A stretch of 64,000 nt of DNA, taken from Alviniconcha marisindica (lineage: Eukaryota; Mollusca; Gastropoda; Provannidae). A model generated the notes under the pieces. That model did no database searches and was not told where the DNA came from. It saw only the letters and a program-made list of their open reading frames with translations. The stretch spans positions 338,501 to 402,500 of the forward strand of contig JABMCL010000660.1 of assembly GCA_018857735.1 (NCBI GenBank), in the 5' to 3' direction. Each line of letters opens with the position of its first letter. The stretch's first letter is position 1. The translations under genes were made by a program, and so were the position numbers. Positions 12,274-24,079 of the stretch are shown here, piece by piece.

Positions 12274-12845
12274 AGTAACTGTAGACCCAAACACAGATAC
12301 AGTTAAAAATAATGCATATGTGGTATGTTGGTGTCCCCAGTACTTTTTTTGTCTTTTTTCTTTTTCTTTCTTTAATTAAAAAACAACAACTTCATTTTTA
12401 TTTTTTAAAGTGATTGTAGTTTTGATGCTGCTGCAACTAAATATTTTATAGAGCAGATTGATTAAATGCACTTTTAACAGGCATATTCATGACATTGCCT
12501 TTTTCTTTTTACTACCCAGAGATAAGAGACTACAAAACTGATGCTGTCTGTACATGTAGCACCATTTTATATATATATATTTATTTTTTTAATAAATAAT
12601 AATTCATTAAAGTTCTGTAGACCCAAAAACCTATACATTAAAAAGAATGCTTATGTGGTGTGTTGGTGTCCATTTTAGTTGTTTTTTTAATTTTAATTTT
12701 TGTTGTAGTAATATTGATGCTGCTGCAGCTAAATGTTTTATACAGCAGAGTGGTTAAATGCACCTTTAACAGGCATATTCATGACATTGCCTTTTTCTTT
12801 TTACTACCCAGAGATAAGAGACTACAAAACTGATGCTGTGGACAT
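12274..12845. repeat. direct duplication of about 330 bp
   Basis: TGTAGACCCAAA begins both copies (about 12281 and 12615) and both end in GACTACAAAACTGATGCTGT. The right half, from AACAGGCATATTCATGAC onward, is essentially identical, while the left half has diverged with indels. Confidence 0.8.
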
Positions 12846-12984
12846 GTAGCAGCATTTTTATATGTTTCAACAACAAAAATCAGATTCTTTTTGTCAAATT
12901 TACAGATTCAGTTTGTAACCAAATTTATATGATTTGGTTTTTGTATTTGTCTGATATGTGTGTATGTAAGTTTTATGTTTGTGA

Positions 12985-13133
12985 AGTGATCGGTTTTGTA
13001 GATTGACTTGACAGAGGGTTGATAAATATGTGAGAAGAGTTTAGAAATGTGTATTTGCTTATTACCGGAGTTTGACTGTCCTGAGGTGACCCTGTGTGGT
13101 TGACAGGACATTAAAATCCAATTACTACTACTG
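12985..13133 (+). repeat. dispersed repeat with GACAGGACATTAAAATC tail, copy 1
   Basis: Shares CCTGAGGTGACCCTGTGT and the tail motif with copies at 48705-48855 and 53741-53795. The block layout and the ACTACTACTG end suggest a retroposon 3' end, class unknown. Confidence 0.55.
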
Positions 13134-13469
13134 TTTGTTTTGTTTTGTGTTCATTTTTAGGAAAAGAAAGACAAAGGATTGAGGAAGACTGCAGTTATAT
13201 GTTTACAGTTATGTGTATGTTGAAAAAGAAAGGGAAGGGAGCCCCATACAAATACTGCAGTTTAGTGTGTCTTAGATCAGTAAATGTCTACTGCCTTTTT
13301 CTCTCTTTTTGCTGGCTGGACAATCTGTTGGTTTATTTATTTATGATGTACTTTCTTTTGTACAAAATGTTGTATCAGGGATGTGCTGTGGTGAGAAGAT
13401 CCATGCATTTTTGATATTGTTGAACCCCTTTTTCTTTTTAGCACTTGTATTATAAGAAGCATGCTTTTT

Positions 13470-13880
13470 GTATGATTACAATTGTAGATGCTTTTATGGC
13501 CAAATGATTACTTGCTATTTTTGTAGGTGTTGTTTTTGCAAAGATTACAATTTTAGATGCCTTTATGGCCAAATGATTACTTGCTATTTTTGTGGGTGTT
13601 GTTTTTGCAGAGATTACAATTTTAGATGCCTTTATGGCCAAATGATTACTTGCTATTTTTGTGGGTGTTGTTTTTGCAGAGATTACAGTTTTAGATGCCT
13701 TTATGGCCAAATGATTACTTGCTATTTTTGTGGGTGTTGTTTTTGCAGAGATTACAGTTTTAGATGCCTTTATGGCCAAATGATTACTTGCTATTTTTGT
13801 GGGTGTTTTTGCAGAGATTACAATTTTAGATGCCTTTATGGCCAAATGATTACTTGCTATTTTTGTGGGTGTTTACTTTT
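13470..13880. repeat. 69-bp minisatellite, about six copies
   Basis: The unit contains TATGGCCAAATGATTACTTG and TTTTTGCAGAGATTAC. Spacing of TATGGC is exactly 69 for four intervals and 66 for the last. Because 69 is divisible by three, long repetitive frames stay open on both strands (13468-13896 + and 13450-13845 -). These are artefacts of the period, not supported genes. Confidence 0.95.
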
Positions 13881-13889
13881 TTGTGGAAT

Positions 13890-15480
13890 TTATTGACACC
13901 ATGTTTTTGCATGTTCTTAATATGCTGTACTTGGGGATTTAAAAAAGAGTTTTTAGCTTTGATATTTTTTTAGGGGAACCGTAAGTGTATTTTCACTGGC
14001 ATATTTTGAGAAGCTGTCTAACCTTTTTTTTATTTTATTTTTAGCTTGATCATATTACAACTTTTTTTTTCTCGTCTTTTTTTCCAGCTTTTTTTCTCTT
14101 GCTCTCTCTTTCATATTGCCAATACAGGCTCTACATAAATTTATAATGTGCATGACAGTCATTCACTGCACAAATATATATAGCACACAGTACTGAATTT
14201 ACTTACAAAAAAAAAGAAAAAGATATTAAGCTGCGTTTTCTTTTCATGTCAGTGTTGATAGAAGGTTGGCTTTACAAGATTCCCAGGTGCTTACAAGTAC
14301 TTACAAACTGAATTTGCCAAGTAAGGCCTTACAAGTCCTTATATTTGCATCATGGCCCTTACAAGTCTAGCTAATACTAAAAATGTCAGTGACACTGGAT
14401 GGTTCCACACATTTACTGAATTTCAAAATTGTTCAGACATAGGTTGAGATGATGTCTAAAGCAGATGATGCTTTCCTCCATGTTCATTTAGATCACGTGC
14501 AGCCGAAATCATGGTTGCAAGATTACGTGATAACTTCCAGGTGAGCCATTTGATAACAAAATTCGAACTGGGAGAGACCCTGAGCTGACAGCAAAGATGC
14601 CAAGAAAATGTTCATTCCAAGACCACTGTTCAAAGCTTAAGGACAGTGCATACCAGAAGTGGGTTCTAAAAGATAAGCTGGACAATCATTCTTCTCGATG
14701 CTTGGCATGCAAAATTTAGCTATTTTGTGTGTGTTCCTTACTGTTGCGATGGTCCTTACAAAATCTAATATTGGTCCTTACAAGTCCTTATAAGGTCCTT
14801 ATTTGGCTTTAGTCCAAGTCTCTGGGAACCATGCTTTATTTAATCATCAGATTTATTTTGTATGTTTTTGGATAGTTGATCAATATGAACCTGGCCACTT
14901 GATCAAAATCATTTTGCTGTGTGTTGTCTAAAAAGAGCACTTTTTTAGATTTAAAAATATATCTTTTTAAGAGATGTGTTTTTCTCTCCTTTTTTCCCCA
15001 TTTGATTTTTTTTTTTCTCCTTTTTTCCACATTTTTTTTTTTTTTTTTTTACTGCTCTCAAGGTAGTTTATTAAATCTGGCTCAGCTGATCCACATAGCT
15101 TTTGTCCACAGTTATATATTTTTTTAGTGAATTCTTATAGATAGGCCAGAAGGTTTACAATCAAATATCAGCCATATGTTTGTACATTATGCCCTGTGAT
15201 ACTCTCATTTGTCTATTTTGTTTACCGTACTGTGACAGTTTATTATTAACAGCTCTCACATTTTGCTAGTCACCAGTTTGATTATGTTAGTGGGGAGAAA
15301 GTCACTAAACAAGGTCCAGCAAATGAATGACTGTGCCTGTGAATGATTTTTTTTTTAAAGAGATAAATGTTAATAAATAAATGAGTAAATAAGCTGTGTT
15401 GATGCCCTTGGGATTTTTCTGTTTGTTTTGAGACAGAAATGCAAGTATGTCATAATTATGGACAGAAATGCGAGTATGTC
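13890..15480. other. AT-rich intergenic stretch
   Basis: Holds poly-T tracts and short scattered CTTACAAGTCCTTA motifs near 14290-14350 and 14745-14800. No gene was recognised. Confidence 0.4.
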
Positions 15481-15489
15481 ATAATTATG

Positions 15490-15577
15490 CACTCTCCAAG
15501 CGGCGGCTACCATCAGCCTACCCCTTCCTAAGGTGGGAAAAAGTAGCTCGGAAGTGGGCGCATGTACTTGGAGGGTG
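15490..15577. repeat. 88-bp closed hairpin of unknown nature
   Basis: CACTCTCCAAG at the left edge and CTTGGAGGGTG at the right edge pair over 11 positions with one G-T wobble. Inside, ACCCCTT and AAGGTGGG can pair. It is more GC-rich than its surroundings. It could be a small structured RNA or an old MITE; nothing identifies it. Confidence 0.35.
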
Positions 15578-15739
15578 AATGATGATGATCAGTGTTCGTT
15601 CAGCTGTGTCCATTAAAAATCCCTTTAAGACTGACTTTCTGACAGCAGTATCTTTTTACAACTGTTTGTGATGATAGCTTAATTTGTGAAGAGGTCTTTC
15701 TGTCCACACCCCCACTGTGCCTCACCTAAACTCAGTTTT

Positions 15740-16095
15740 CACAGATGTATTAGACTCATAGCCCAAGCTTCCAAGTCAGACCATATTGCTCCCATTCAGT
15801 GGTAACTAGAATTCAGTAGAAAAGGTCCTCCCTCTGTTAAAGTTCTTTGTCAGATCCTGGTCCTGAATACCTGTCCAAGGTCTTGCAAATTTATACCTTG
15901 ACCACTCCATTCATTCAGTGACTGTCGCATTCTTTGTGTATCCTCCAACAAAACAAAACCTTTGGATAAAGGTCATTTTTCATATGCTGGTCCTGTGATC
16001 CGGAGCAAACTTCCATATGACATCAGGACTTTACAATCAAAAACCTCATTCAAGCATGCCCTCAAAACCTATCTCTTAGTACACACTACTGAATT
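15740..16095 (+). pseudogene. reverse transcriptase C-terminal remnant of a LINE
   Basis: In shifting frames the + strand reads GPEYLSKVLQIYT (about 15866-15900) and then SYAGPVIRSKLPYDIRTLQS and FKHALKTYLL (about 15975-16080). This is the ordered C-terminal pattern PEYLS..L..YTP, FS.AGP..WN.LP.DIR and SFK..LKTYL of jockey/CR1-type elements. Several stops and frameshifts separate the parts, so it is dead. No catalytic domain remains. Confidence 0.75.
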
Positions 16096-16239
16096 TCAGT
16101 ATGTTGTGTTATGTTTGCCACTCGTGTTGCAGCTTGAGTATGTCCGTGTTTGCCACACATGTTGCAGCTTGAGTAAACGTTGATTATATTTTTTTGTCCC
16201 GACACCTCTGCCCAGACGGACAAAGAAGAGGACCCTGTG

Positions 16240-16385
16240 TCCACCTTCAGCTAACATTGTGAAGACAGACTCTGATATGCATACTGGGTTATTTTGGTGT
16301 TTCCATGAACCACCGGCGAACTCTGACAGCATCTACAAGATCTTTAACGTGTGTTTGTGATCTTGCATGCACGGCTGCTCGAGGG
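16240..16385 (+). mobile_element. SINE-like fragment with ACAAGATCTTTAACGTG core
   Basis: Contains CATGAACCACCGGCGAACTC and AAGATCTTTAACGTGTG. From memory this resembles a core shared by widespread invertebrate SINEs, and the repeat at 46260-46615 has a similar GATCGGGATCTTTTACATGC block. No clear ends were seen. Confidence 0.4.
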
Positions 16386-16394
16386 ACCCAGTCA

Positions 16395-17292
16395 GTGAAG
16401 ACACGGGTACCGCCCAAACTATGGGTTACACTCAGTCACTGGAGACGACATAAACGGTAGAGCTCAAACTATGGGATACTCTATCGTTGAAGACGCGGGT
16501 ATCGTCGCACAAACTATACCGCTATAATCAGTCTTTGAAGAGACTGGTACCGCCCAAACTATGGGCTACACGCAGTCACGGGTGCCGCCCAAACTATGGG
16601 CTACACTCAGTCAGCGAAGACACGGGTACCGCCCAAACTATGGGTTACACTCAGTCAGCGAAGACACGGATACCGCCCAAACTATGGGCTACACTCTGTC
16701 AGCGAAGACACAGGTACCGCCCAAACTATGGGCTATACTCAGACAGCGAAATCACGGATACCGCCCAAACTATGGGCTACACTCAGTCAGCGAAGACACG
16801 GGTACCGCCGGCCCAAACTATGGGCTGCACTCAGTCAGCGAAGACACGGGTACTGCCCAAACTATGGGCTACATTCAGCGAAGACTGACACTCTCCATAC
16901 CGCCCAAACCAAGGACTTATATATACTGAGATCCATGGCCCAAACTATTTGCTACTGACTCAGTCAGTGAAGAATGACACTGACGGTATCGCACAAACTA
17001 TGGGCTACACTCAGTCGATAAAGACACAGGCAACACCCAAACTATGGGCTACACTCAGTAAAGACACGGGCAACACCGTCCCAAATTATGGGATACACTC
17101 AGTGACCGAAGAAACGGCTACAGCCCAAACTATGGCCGGGCTACACTTAGTCAGCGAAGAGACCGGTACCGCCCAAACTATTGAGGCTACACTCAGTAAA
17201 GACACAGGCAACACCTAAACTATGGGCTACACTCAGTCAGTGGCTGAAGAAACGGCTACCGCCCAAACTTATGGGCTACACTCAGTCAGAGA
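16395..17292. repeat. 44-bp minisatellite, roughly 20 copies
   Basis: The unit runs CCGCCCAAACTATGGGCTAC then ACTCAGTCAGCGAAGACACG. CCGCCC starts at 16585, 16629 and 16673, exactly 44 apart; later copies have indels. As 44 is 2 modulo 3 and the unit lacks stops, three overlapping + strand frames (16487-16958) stay open and spell the same peptides in rotation. Confidence 0.95.
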
Positions 17293-17299
17293 CATCACA

Positions 17300-17972
17300 C
17301 CATTGAGGCCATGAGAGGGAAGGGGGAGTCGCTTTAGCTTCAGTATGTGTAATCAAGTCTGGGGGGCAGCAAGGCGCCTACTGTTGGATAAAAAAAGACA
17401 TTTTGTCGTTGGGGTGCATTTTACTGCGGGTAAAAAACGACGACCACCTGCTCACAGCTATAAATGGGCCTGTAATGAGGGCAGCATTACATTAAAAATT
17501 TACTCCAACCAGCTTTTGTTAAAGGAAGAAACCTTAAAATGCTGGTTATGGTTTAGACATTCTGCTCCCCAACCACGCAGCCGGGGAGCGACGCAGTCGG
17601 TCGCCATTCCAGTTTCAACATGCGTGACATGTTCTGGGCGACAACGACGCGCCTATCTGTAACACGGTAACGGGTCCCTGGCTTTTCCGAGTACTGCCAT
17701 TTCTGCTATGCGGACAGGCAGCGCAGGTGAACCACGTTCGCCTAACTTTTTTCAGGACCCTTTTTATGTTTTGTTTTTTGGAACGAGGTTGGCGAAGCAA
17801 AAGTCGGGTTCGCCCAAAAGAACGGGCTTAAGCCGATGATGATACCATGGCTGATCTGGCCGCCTCAGTTGCTGGAGGCTTTTCACGTTACACTTCACTA
17901 GTCTTCAAGGACGGTAATTGACTGCGGCCGGTAAGCCCGGGGCCACTCCACGGCAGGGTATCGGAGCCGGGA
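17300..17972. other. CpG-rich stretch, no gene recognised
   Basis: Base composition shifts sharply to CpG-rich. A 105-codon frame at 17345-17662 has no recognisable domain. This could be a regulatory region or an old element. Confidence 0.35.
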
Positions 17973-17982
17973 AGACACTCGT

Positions 17983-18159
17983 AGGTAGGTAGGTAGTGTT
18001 GCTTAATGTCCTCAGATGTCAGTTGACATATTAGGGACAAGCTGAGACCAATGCCGAAGCATGGTTCAATATAGCTTTACGTCCACGGAAACCAGAAGGC
18101 TCGTCAGGACGGACAGCCCAGGACGGCCACCTCGACTCTCACACAGCTCCTGAACTATG
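17983..18159 (-). mobile_element. SINE with (CTAC)n tail, copy 1
   Basis: Flanked by a perfect 10-bp target duplication, AGACACTCGT at 17973-17982 and 18160-18169. On the minus strand the element runs from ATAGTTCAGGAGCTGTGTG to ATTAAGCA and a CTAC-repeat tail. Three other full copies in the window share over 90 percent of bases by eye. Variable-length target duplications and a simple-repeat tail mean target-primed retrotransposition. Confidence 0.85.
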
Positions 18160-18169
18160 AGACACTCGT

Positions 18170-19185
18170 CCCTCAGTGACTGCAATTATATGGATGACTT
18201 TCAGTGCATGACTTTGGGTGCATGTCAATTTTGGCCGAGTCCTGATTGACACAGACGGGTTGTTAACTCCCTTGACTTTTGCCTGGCATCGCGGCTTAAG
18301 TCCCTTGGCTGCTTTTACTTCCGGTGCGTACTTTCTTCACCGCAATGGATGGCGGTGACAGTGAATTTGCGAATTTTACACTGCCAATTTTAAAGGCGGC
18401 ATTTTTGGAGGCCCGTAGTCATAATGTGTCTGGCAATGAGAAATAACTTGTTGCTCATGCTATAGGATGCCCCAAAACGCATTTTTTCCCGCTACGACTG
18501 AACTCGTGATCTTCAGTCTGGTCAGCCAAAACTGAACGACGCAAAGACTACACTTTTTTTCCACCCTCTATCGGTAATTTTTGCAACTGCAACAGTATTG
18601 GCATTTGTACTGCTTCGCGATTCTAGGTTCAACTTCCACTGTCATACACAGCGTGAAGCAACGCCTACTCAGAAATCGGCCCGGAAGTGCCGCGCTGCGA
18701 CCTCTCGCGACTTCTTGCACGGAAGATTACGAAGCGCATTCACTCTAGCAAACCAGCCGCTTCGCTGAATCACCCATATAAAACTTAGCCGGTACCGGCC
18801 TGAGCCGCTGTCTGGCGCGATTGAAACTAGTCTCGGACGATGGAGTGCATAATTATGGGCTTTTCAGTTTGAAAGCCCTAGCCGCATCTTCAACTGAACC
18901 GCTGCCGGAACTGACTCGTAACCGCTGGCAAAGCCATTGTTGCGGAAGATTCAGTAAGCTGCTGACAGGCCCGTGGCACCGCTCGGCATCACTGCATGAG
19001 CCGTTGGTGACCGTGTGCACTCACTGAGTCAGTTGCCCGCCGTAGGCCATTGTTTCACTGAATCAGTAATTACAATCACTAGTGATACGGTCCGCGGTTC
19101 AGAGAAAATTACCATTATGTTGGCAAAATAATGAGTAATTATTACTTTTGACACTAGTAAGCCGTTGGAACCGAGGGGGAAAGAC
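18170..19185. other. CpG-rich stretch, no gene recognised
   Basis: Mixed-composition DNA without a convincing frame. Short frames such as 18821-19027 have no domain. Confidence 0.35.
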
Positions 19186-19187
19186 TG

Positions 19188-19362
19188 ACGAGACCTCTTT
19201 CATTTATCTTTCGCTGTCGCCGCACAGCCGGCGACAACCAATCACTGAGACGGACGACTACAAAGTTCTACAACTCCTCCAAAGCGGACGCCTGGTGGGG
19301 AACGTGCTGACACTGACTCACTTCGTGCGTACTGAGGTCTGACCGGACTGAATCAGCCGGTT
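19188..19362 (+). repeat. partial copy of the TA-flanked MITE family
   Basis: From CCTCTTTCATTTATCTTTCG to GACCGGACTGAATCA it follows the left part of the complete MITE at 56685-56956, including GACTACAAAGTTCTA and GTGCTGACACTGACT. The right end is missing. Confidence 0.6.
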
Positions 19363-19451
19363 TGGATGCCCACAGACTTAGCAAAATTTCCGGTTCATTC
19401 AATCCGTTTACTGAGAAAGAAACTCCGGCACCCGGCACCAACCGTTGTCGT

Positions 19452-19454
<3 letters not shown>

Positions 19455-19522
<68 letters not shown>
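19455..19522. repeat. (TC)n microsatellite
   Basis: About 34 perfect TC units, then an interrupted run to 19535. Confidence 0.95.
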
Positions 19523-19525
<3 letters not shown>

Positions 19526-19582
19526 CTCTCTCTCTGTGTGGATGAGCCGCCGATTCTCGGTCAGTCAGTGGAAGCCGCCGGA

Positions 19583-20042
19583 AGGGGGGGGGGGGGGGGG
19601 GAGGTGTACTATCCGCACTTGCGATCGTGAAGTGCGCGCTATTCGCGCGGTGAGTGTGTGTGTTTGTCAGTGTGCAGTGTGTGTGTGTCAGTGTGCAGTG
19701 TGTGTCAGTGTGCATGCGTGCGTGCGTGCGCACACGCACCCGGCCGCGTGCGTATAAGTGTGTACTGACGTGCGTGCCGTGCACTGAGGCGACTCTGTAC
19801 TAAGAGGGGGGGGGGGACCGGGTGTACTATCCGCACTTGCGATCGTGAAGTGCGCGCTATCCGCGGTGAGTGTGTGTGTCAGTGTGTGTGTGTCAATGTG
19901 CAGTGTGTGTGTGTGTCACAGTGTCACTGTGTGTGTCAGTGTGTGTGTATGTGCATGCGTGCGTGCGGTGCGCGCGCGCACCCGGCCGCGTGCGTATAAG
20001 TGTGTACTGACGTGCGTGCCGTGCACTGAGGCGACTCTGTGA
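19583..20042. repeat. tandem duplication of a 220-bp GT-rich unit
   Basis: Both copies start with a poly-G run and GGTGTACTATCCGCACTTGC and end with CGTGCACTGAGGCGACTCTG (19799 and 20040). Between lie GTGTGTGTCAGTGTGCAGTG-type arrays and a CGTGCGTATAAGTGTGTACT block. Each unit includes GCACTT and AAGTGC as a short hairpin. Confidence 0.9.
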
Positions 20043-20420
20043 GTGCCGGCGAGGCCCGATTGCGTTCCAGTCAGTGTGTGTCAGCCTCACTGACTTTGCT
20101 GTGTCATGACTATCACGTATCGATATGAACAGGAATGCATTGGCGGTTATGCTAAAAAAAATTTGTCAATGTGAATATTTATGTTATGTAGCCGAGTGCA
20201 TCTGCACATTGTGTTTGTCACTGTTGTTGTATGCCGGTACTCGGCTGTGTCAGTCACACAGAGTACCAGATGGCCGATGACGTACACTGACACACGACTA
20301 CATCGGAGAGCGACAGTGGAGTCGCCGCTCTGTTTTTTGTGTGTGTACGTCATTCGATCTTTTACGTATCAGTGTTACGTGTTGTGACTGATATTAGACG
20401 TCATTATAACTGACTGACTA

Positions 20421-20812
20421 CTGAGTCTGAGTGAGAAAACGCGAGAGAAGGCCGCGACTGATTGAGAGGGAATAACAACGACTCGACTGACCGTGACCTC
20501 TCGTATGTAATATCTGACAAAAGAAAAGAACATCAGGAACCTCTGGCTGTGGCTCGTTTGTTGTTCCTTACTGTGGCTCGTTTGTTGTTCCTTACTTCCA
20601 ACCTGCAACTTCCACAGACTGTTTACAACTGGCGCTGCGGAAGAGCAGGACTGGAAGTAGGGAAGCCGAACATCCCGGCCAACACTGATACTAACTGACG
20701 AGCCACAGCCAGAGGTTCCTGATTTTATTTCTTCTTTTCTTTTGATGTTACATGCGAGAGGTCGTTGTTATTCCCTCTCGCCTTCTCTCGCGCTCTCACT
20801 CAGACTCAGAAA
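20421..20812. repeat. long imperfect inverted repeat (foldback)
   Basis: The left arm at 20421-20582 starts CTGAGTCTGAGTGAGA and contains GAGGGAATAACAACGA and CAGGAACCTCTGGCTGTGG. The right arm at 20697-20812 holds their complements in mirrored order. About 115 bases separate the arms. Left-arm gaps of 15-20 bases make it imperfect. No target duplication was seen. Confidence 0.85.
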
Positions 20813-21028
20813 AAACTTCATTTTCAACAGACTGGCCGGGATCATTCACTGACTGAGCGCCGATTGCGATACTGATTTTGCCTTGTTACTGCCTAAAGGA
20901 CAGACGTTCCGCGGAATTCGTGGCTTTTATTCGTCCAGTTGTGGATTACACGGCAGTGATCTTTTCCGCCTATCCCAGTTATCGCCATGAAATGCGAGGT
21001 TTTCAATACTACTAGTCAGTATTAGTAG

Positions 21029-23668
21029 GTAGGACCAGCCTCTCTTTAGCGCTGGGTAACATTGTCGTCGCGAGGCAGATATCGCTCATTTTCAACTTGT
21101 CGTATCTGCCGCCTTGTTTTGTGCAGTTTGTCTATAAAAACTACTGTCAGGCAAAAAACGATCTTTTTACGACCTGTTGATGCCATTATTTTGTGCGTGA
21201 ATGATGTATTGTGAGTTTGGAAGAAATTTTAATGAACACACCAAGCGGTGGAAACCGAGCGTGGTTCTGACGTCAAAAGTCAGATGAGCGAGGTCGGAAA
21301 ACAGTTGCGTTCGGAAAACGGTTGGGAACTTTTACAAGAAAAACCTACACATATGAAGTTAATATTTTTGGAAAGAGGAATTGGCGTAGATTTATCCGTT
21401 ATAAAATTCGTTAAAATTCTTCGTTTTCGACTGCAGCAAAAATTGAGTCGAAAAATACGTTCATTTTTACCGTATATTTTCACCAAGAAAGTTTGAATGC
21501 ACCATATTCAATTTGGTATCACTGGAAAGACGAATTTTCGCTCTTTAAAACGGTGTATCGTTTGATCCGGAAGCGAGTTCTTGTAAGAGTTCCCGTGCAA
21601 CGGAAAGTGGAGACCTCGTAGATTTTGTCGTCTGCTCGAGTTGCGCGATCGCTAAAGTCTGCGACTACGCGAGCGGCGCAAAAGATGCTCACCCTGGAGG
21701 AATTGGAAAGAAACCCGTGGTAAGTTTTTCATTTTAGTGATAACTAAGTGAGTTTCCAACACAACCATAACTGTATTTTTGTGCTGTTTACATCTCTTTG
21801 AATGCAATTGAAGCAAATTCGTTGTGGTCTGGTCGTAGTTTGAACATTACAGAGTTATCTCCTCATTATTTCCTCCGAAATGCAAACTGCTGTAAAAGTA
21901 ATAATTTCTTTCCCCGTAAATCCGAATTGACAAAAACAACAACAACAACAACTGATGTATGGTGTATGTTCTCAACAACGAATTTTGTTTAAAGAAAATT
22001 TAGCACGTGAATGATTTTTTAAAATATATTTGTTTTTCTTGTCAGGGACAATAACTCTGACGATGCAGTCACAGACCAATATGTTTTTTTTTACAGTAGA
22101 TCTGCTCATCCATACAAAACAAAATAAAAGCGAGCCACCAGCCAAAATTAATGGTATATTGAGAGTTTGGAATTGTATTTGCTTCTGAAGAATTAATTTC
22201 TTCTTTTCCCCCATCTTCTTTCTCTTCCACCTTTTGTGTACATGGAAGACCTGGCACACTGGCTCAAAATTACATGATTCTTTCAATCTTTGTATATAAT
22301 AATAACAATAATAATTACAAGGGGAGATTTAAAAAATAGAGAAGTAATAATGACAAGTTTTTTGGTTTTTTGTTTAACATATTACAAGCATGATTGGCAA
22401 GACAGACTATGGTAACAAGACAGAAGTAACTAAGTCAATAAAAAAGACTGAACAGGAAACAAAATGAAAAAAATAATCACACACACACCACACACACACA
22501 CACACACACTTCAAGAGCCACATCAAATGTGGGGGTGGGAGGAGTGGGGGAATAAAATAACTCAAGAGCAACATTAAATACAGTTTTGAGCATGTCAATT
22601 TTTAAATGTCATTGAAGTGGGACTCCAGTTTTTGTTAGTTTCCTTAATAATCCAGGTCTTTTATCTAAGGTAGGGAAGTTTTTTGTTTTTAAATATTGTC
22701 AAATAATGGCTAGAGCAACTCCAGTTGGGGTTTTGCTTCTGGGATTGTTTCAGTAGCTGAGACTGGTAGTAGCAGTCAATACCTGAAAATTAGTTCTTGT
22801 CTGCTTCCTTTTGTGTGTACCTTTCTGATCGATTTATTTCTCAAGTTATTACTGCATGATTCACACAAAGTCAAGTAAGTGTTATTTGCAACTATACTTC
22901 AGAATTTGATGATTTAATCAGTGAGTATGAAGTGTATTTAATTGGCGAGTATTAAGTGTTAGTGTGCTGTTTATGTTGAAATAAATCTTTTTTACCTGTT
23001 TGTTTATATATTTCTTTGTTAATGATTTCAGAGGATGATCAGTTTCATCATCTTGAGGAGAGAATTGGTCCTAGAAAGTGAGGCAGGCCCCAACATCTAC
23101 CACGAGGCCACACTTGGACTGCAGTTTTTAACTTCATTTCCTCATTCAAACAAGTCTACATATATCTAAAATTTGCCTAAATTTCCTTATGCTGTGCATT
23201 TTCCTTTGCTGATTAATGCTGAATCTGCAGATACCAGAACCATGGCTGTATCTCTTTCCATTCCAGAGTTTGTTTTGCTGTAATGCTATTACCATCAAAG
23301 ATATGCGAGATATTTGCACCTTTTTTTCTCACGGAAACTTGCCTCTGTAGGTAAAATTGAGCTTGCACTTCTTTAGATTGTGAATTTGTATTGTCTAATT
23401 AATGCTGAATCAGTTGATACCAGAATTATGGTTGTACCTCTTTCCATTCCCATGTTATGTTTGATCTTGTCACGGTACCGTCAAAGATTGGTGATCAGAC
23501 AATGTCAAAATTAGTGATTTCTGCATTTTTGGCACTCTGCATTTCCAATATTTGAGTATGGATGACTACTGAAAAAATTGTGTTTAGTCTATGTAGTGCA
23601 GACACTGTGTAAAACAAGTTGGGTGGATGTGTGACCAATAGTTTTTTTGCTAGAGCCATACAAAAATG
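21029..23668 (+). repeat. 2.6-kb duplicated unit, copy 1
   Basis: Starts GTAGGTAGGACCAGCC and matches 25735-29925 nearly base for base, apart from two insertions in the second copy. It includes a CRE-like TGACGTCA at about 21269, a small exon candidate at 21685-21719, an intron of about 1.3 kb with (CA)n, and a second exon candidate at 23032. No terminal inverted repeats were found, so it may be a segmental duplication or an unknown element. Confidence 0.85.
21685..23180 (+). pseudogene. broken copy of the AT-hook microprotein gene candidate
   Basis: Same layout as the intact copy at 26391-29437. An extra C before the donor (AAACCCGTGG) puts the two exons out of frame, giving TGA at the junction, and CGA has become TGA at 23079-23081 inside the basic motif. 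The second change is a CpG transition. Confidence 0.3.
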
Positions 23669-23669
23669 G

Positions 23670-24060
23670 CATTTTGTAAAATGTGCGTAAACGCCTAAAA
23701 TGGTGACTATTAATTTTGAAGGGTGATATCTCAAAAAATATTATAGATACTGAAATTAAGAAAATTTGGTTTGTGTACTTGCCTTGTCACCCTCTTTAAT
23801 ATCACATATTAATGGATTGCATTGCTTGCTTTTCAAAATTTGGCTGGACCTACCTAGTAACATCCACAGAAACCGTACGGTTATTAGGGGGGGACGGGGG
23901 AGTGGGTATGGCGGTGGGGGGAGAGGGAGATTATATACCTATCGCTACACTGTCACCACCAGAATGACTTCTGCATTAAGATGGGCAGCGATGAGAGCCA
24001 TTTTAATGTTTCAGTAGGAAGTGATGGACAAAGTCACAAGACAGTGTCCACAAACCACAA
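23670..24060. other. spacer between the duplicated units
   Basis: Contains a G-rich stretch near 23887-23930 and a short CCACAGAAACCGTACGG fragment like the one at 57735-57775. No gene seen. Confidence 0.4.
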
Positions 24061-24079
24061 CCTTTTTGAAGAAAAAGGA

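Noticed and set aside
13450..13896. Repetitive proteins of 131 and 142 codons on opposite strands
   Set aside because: Both come from the 69-bp minisatellite; a period divisible by three keeps any stop-free frame open.
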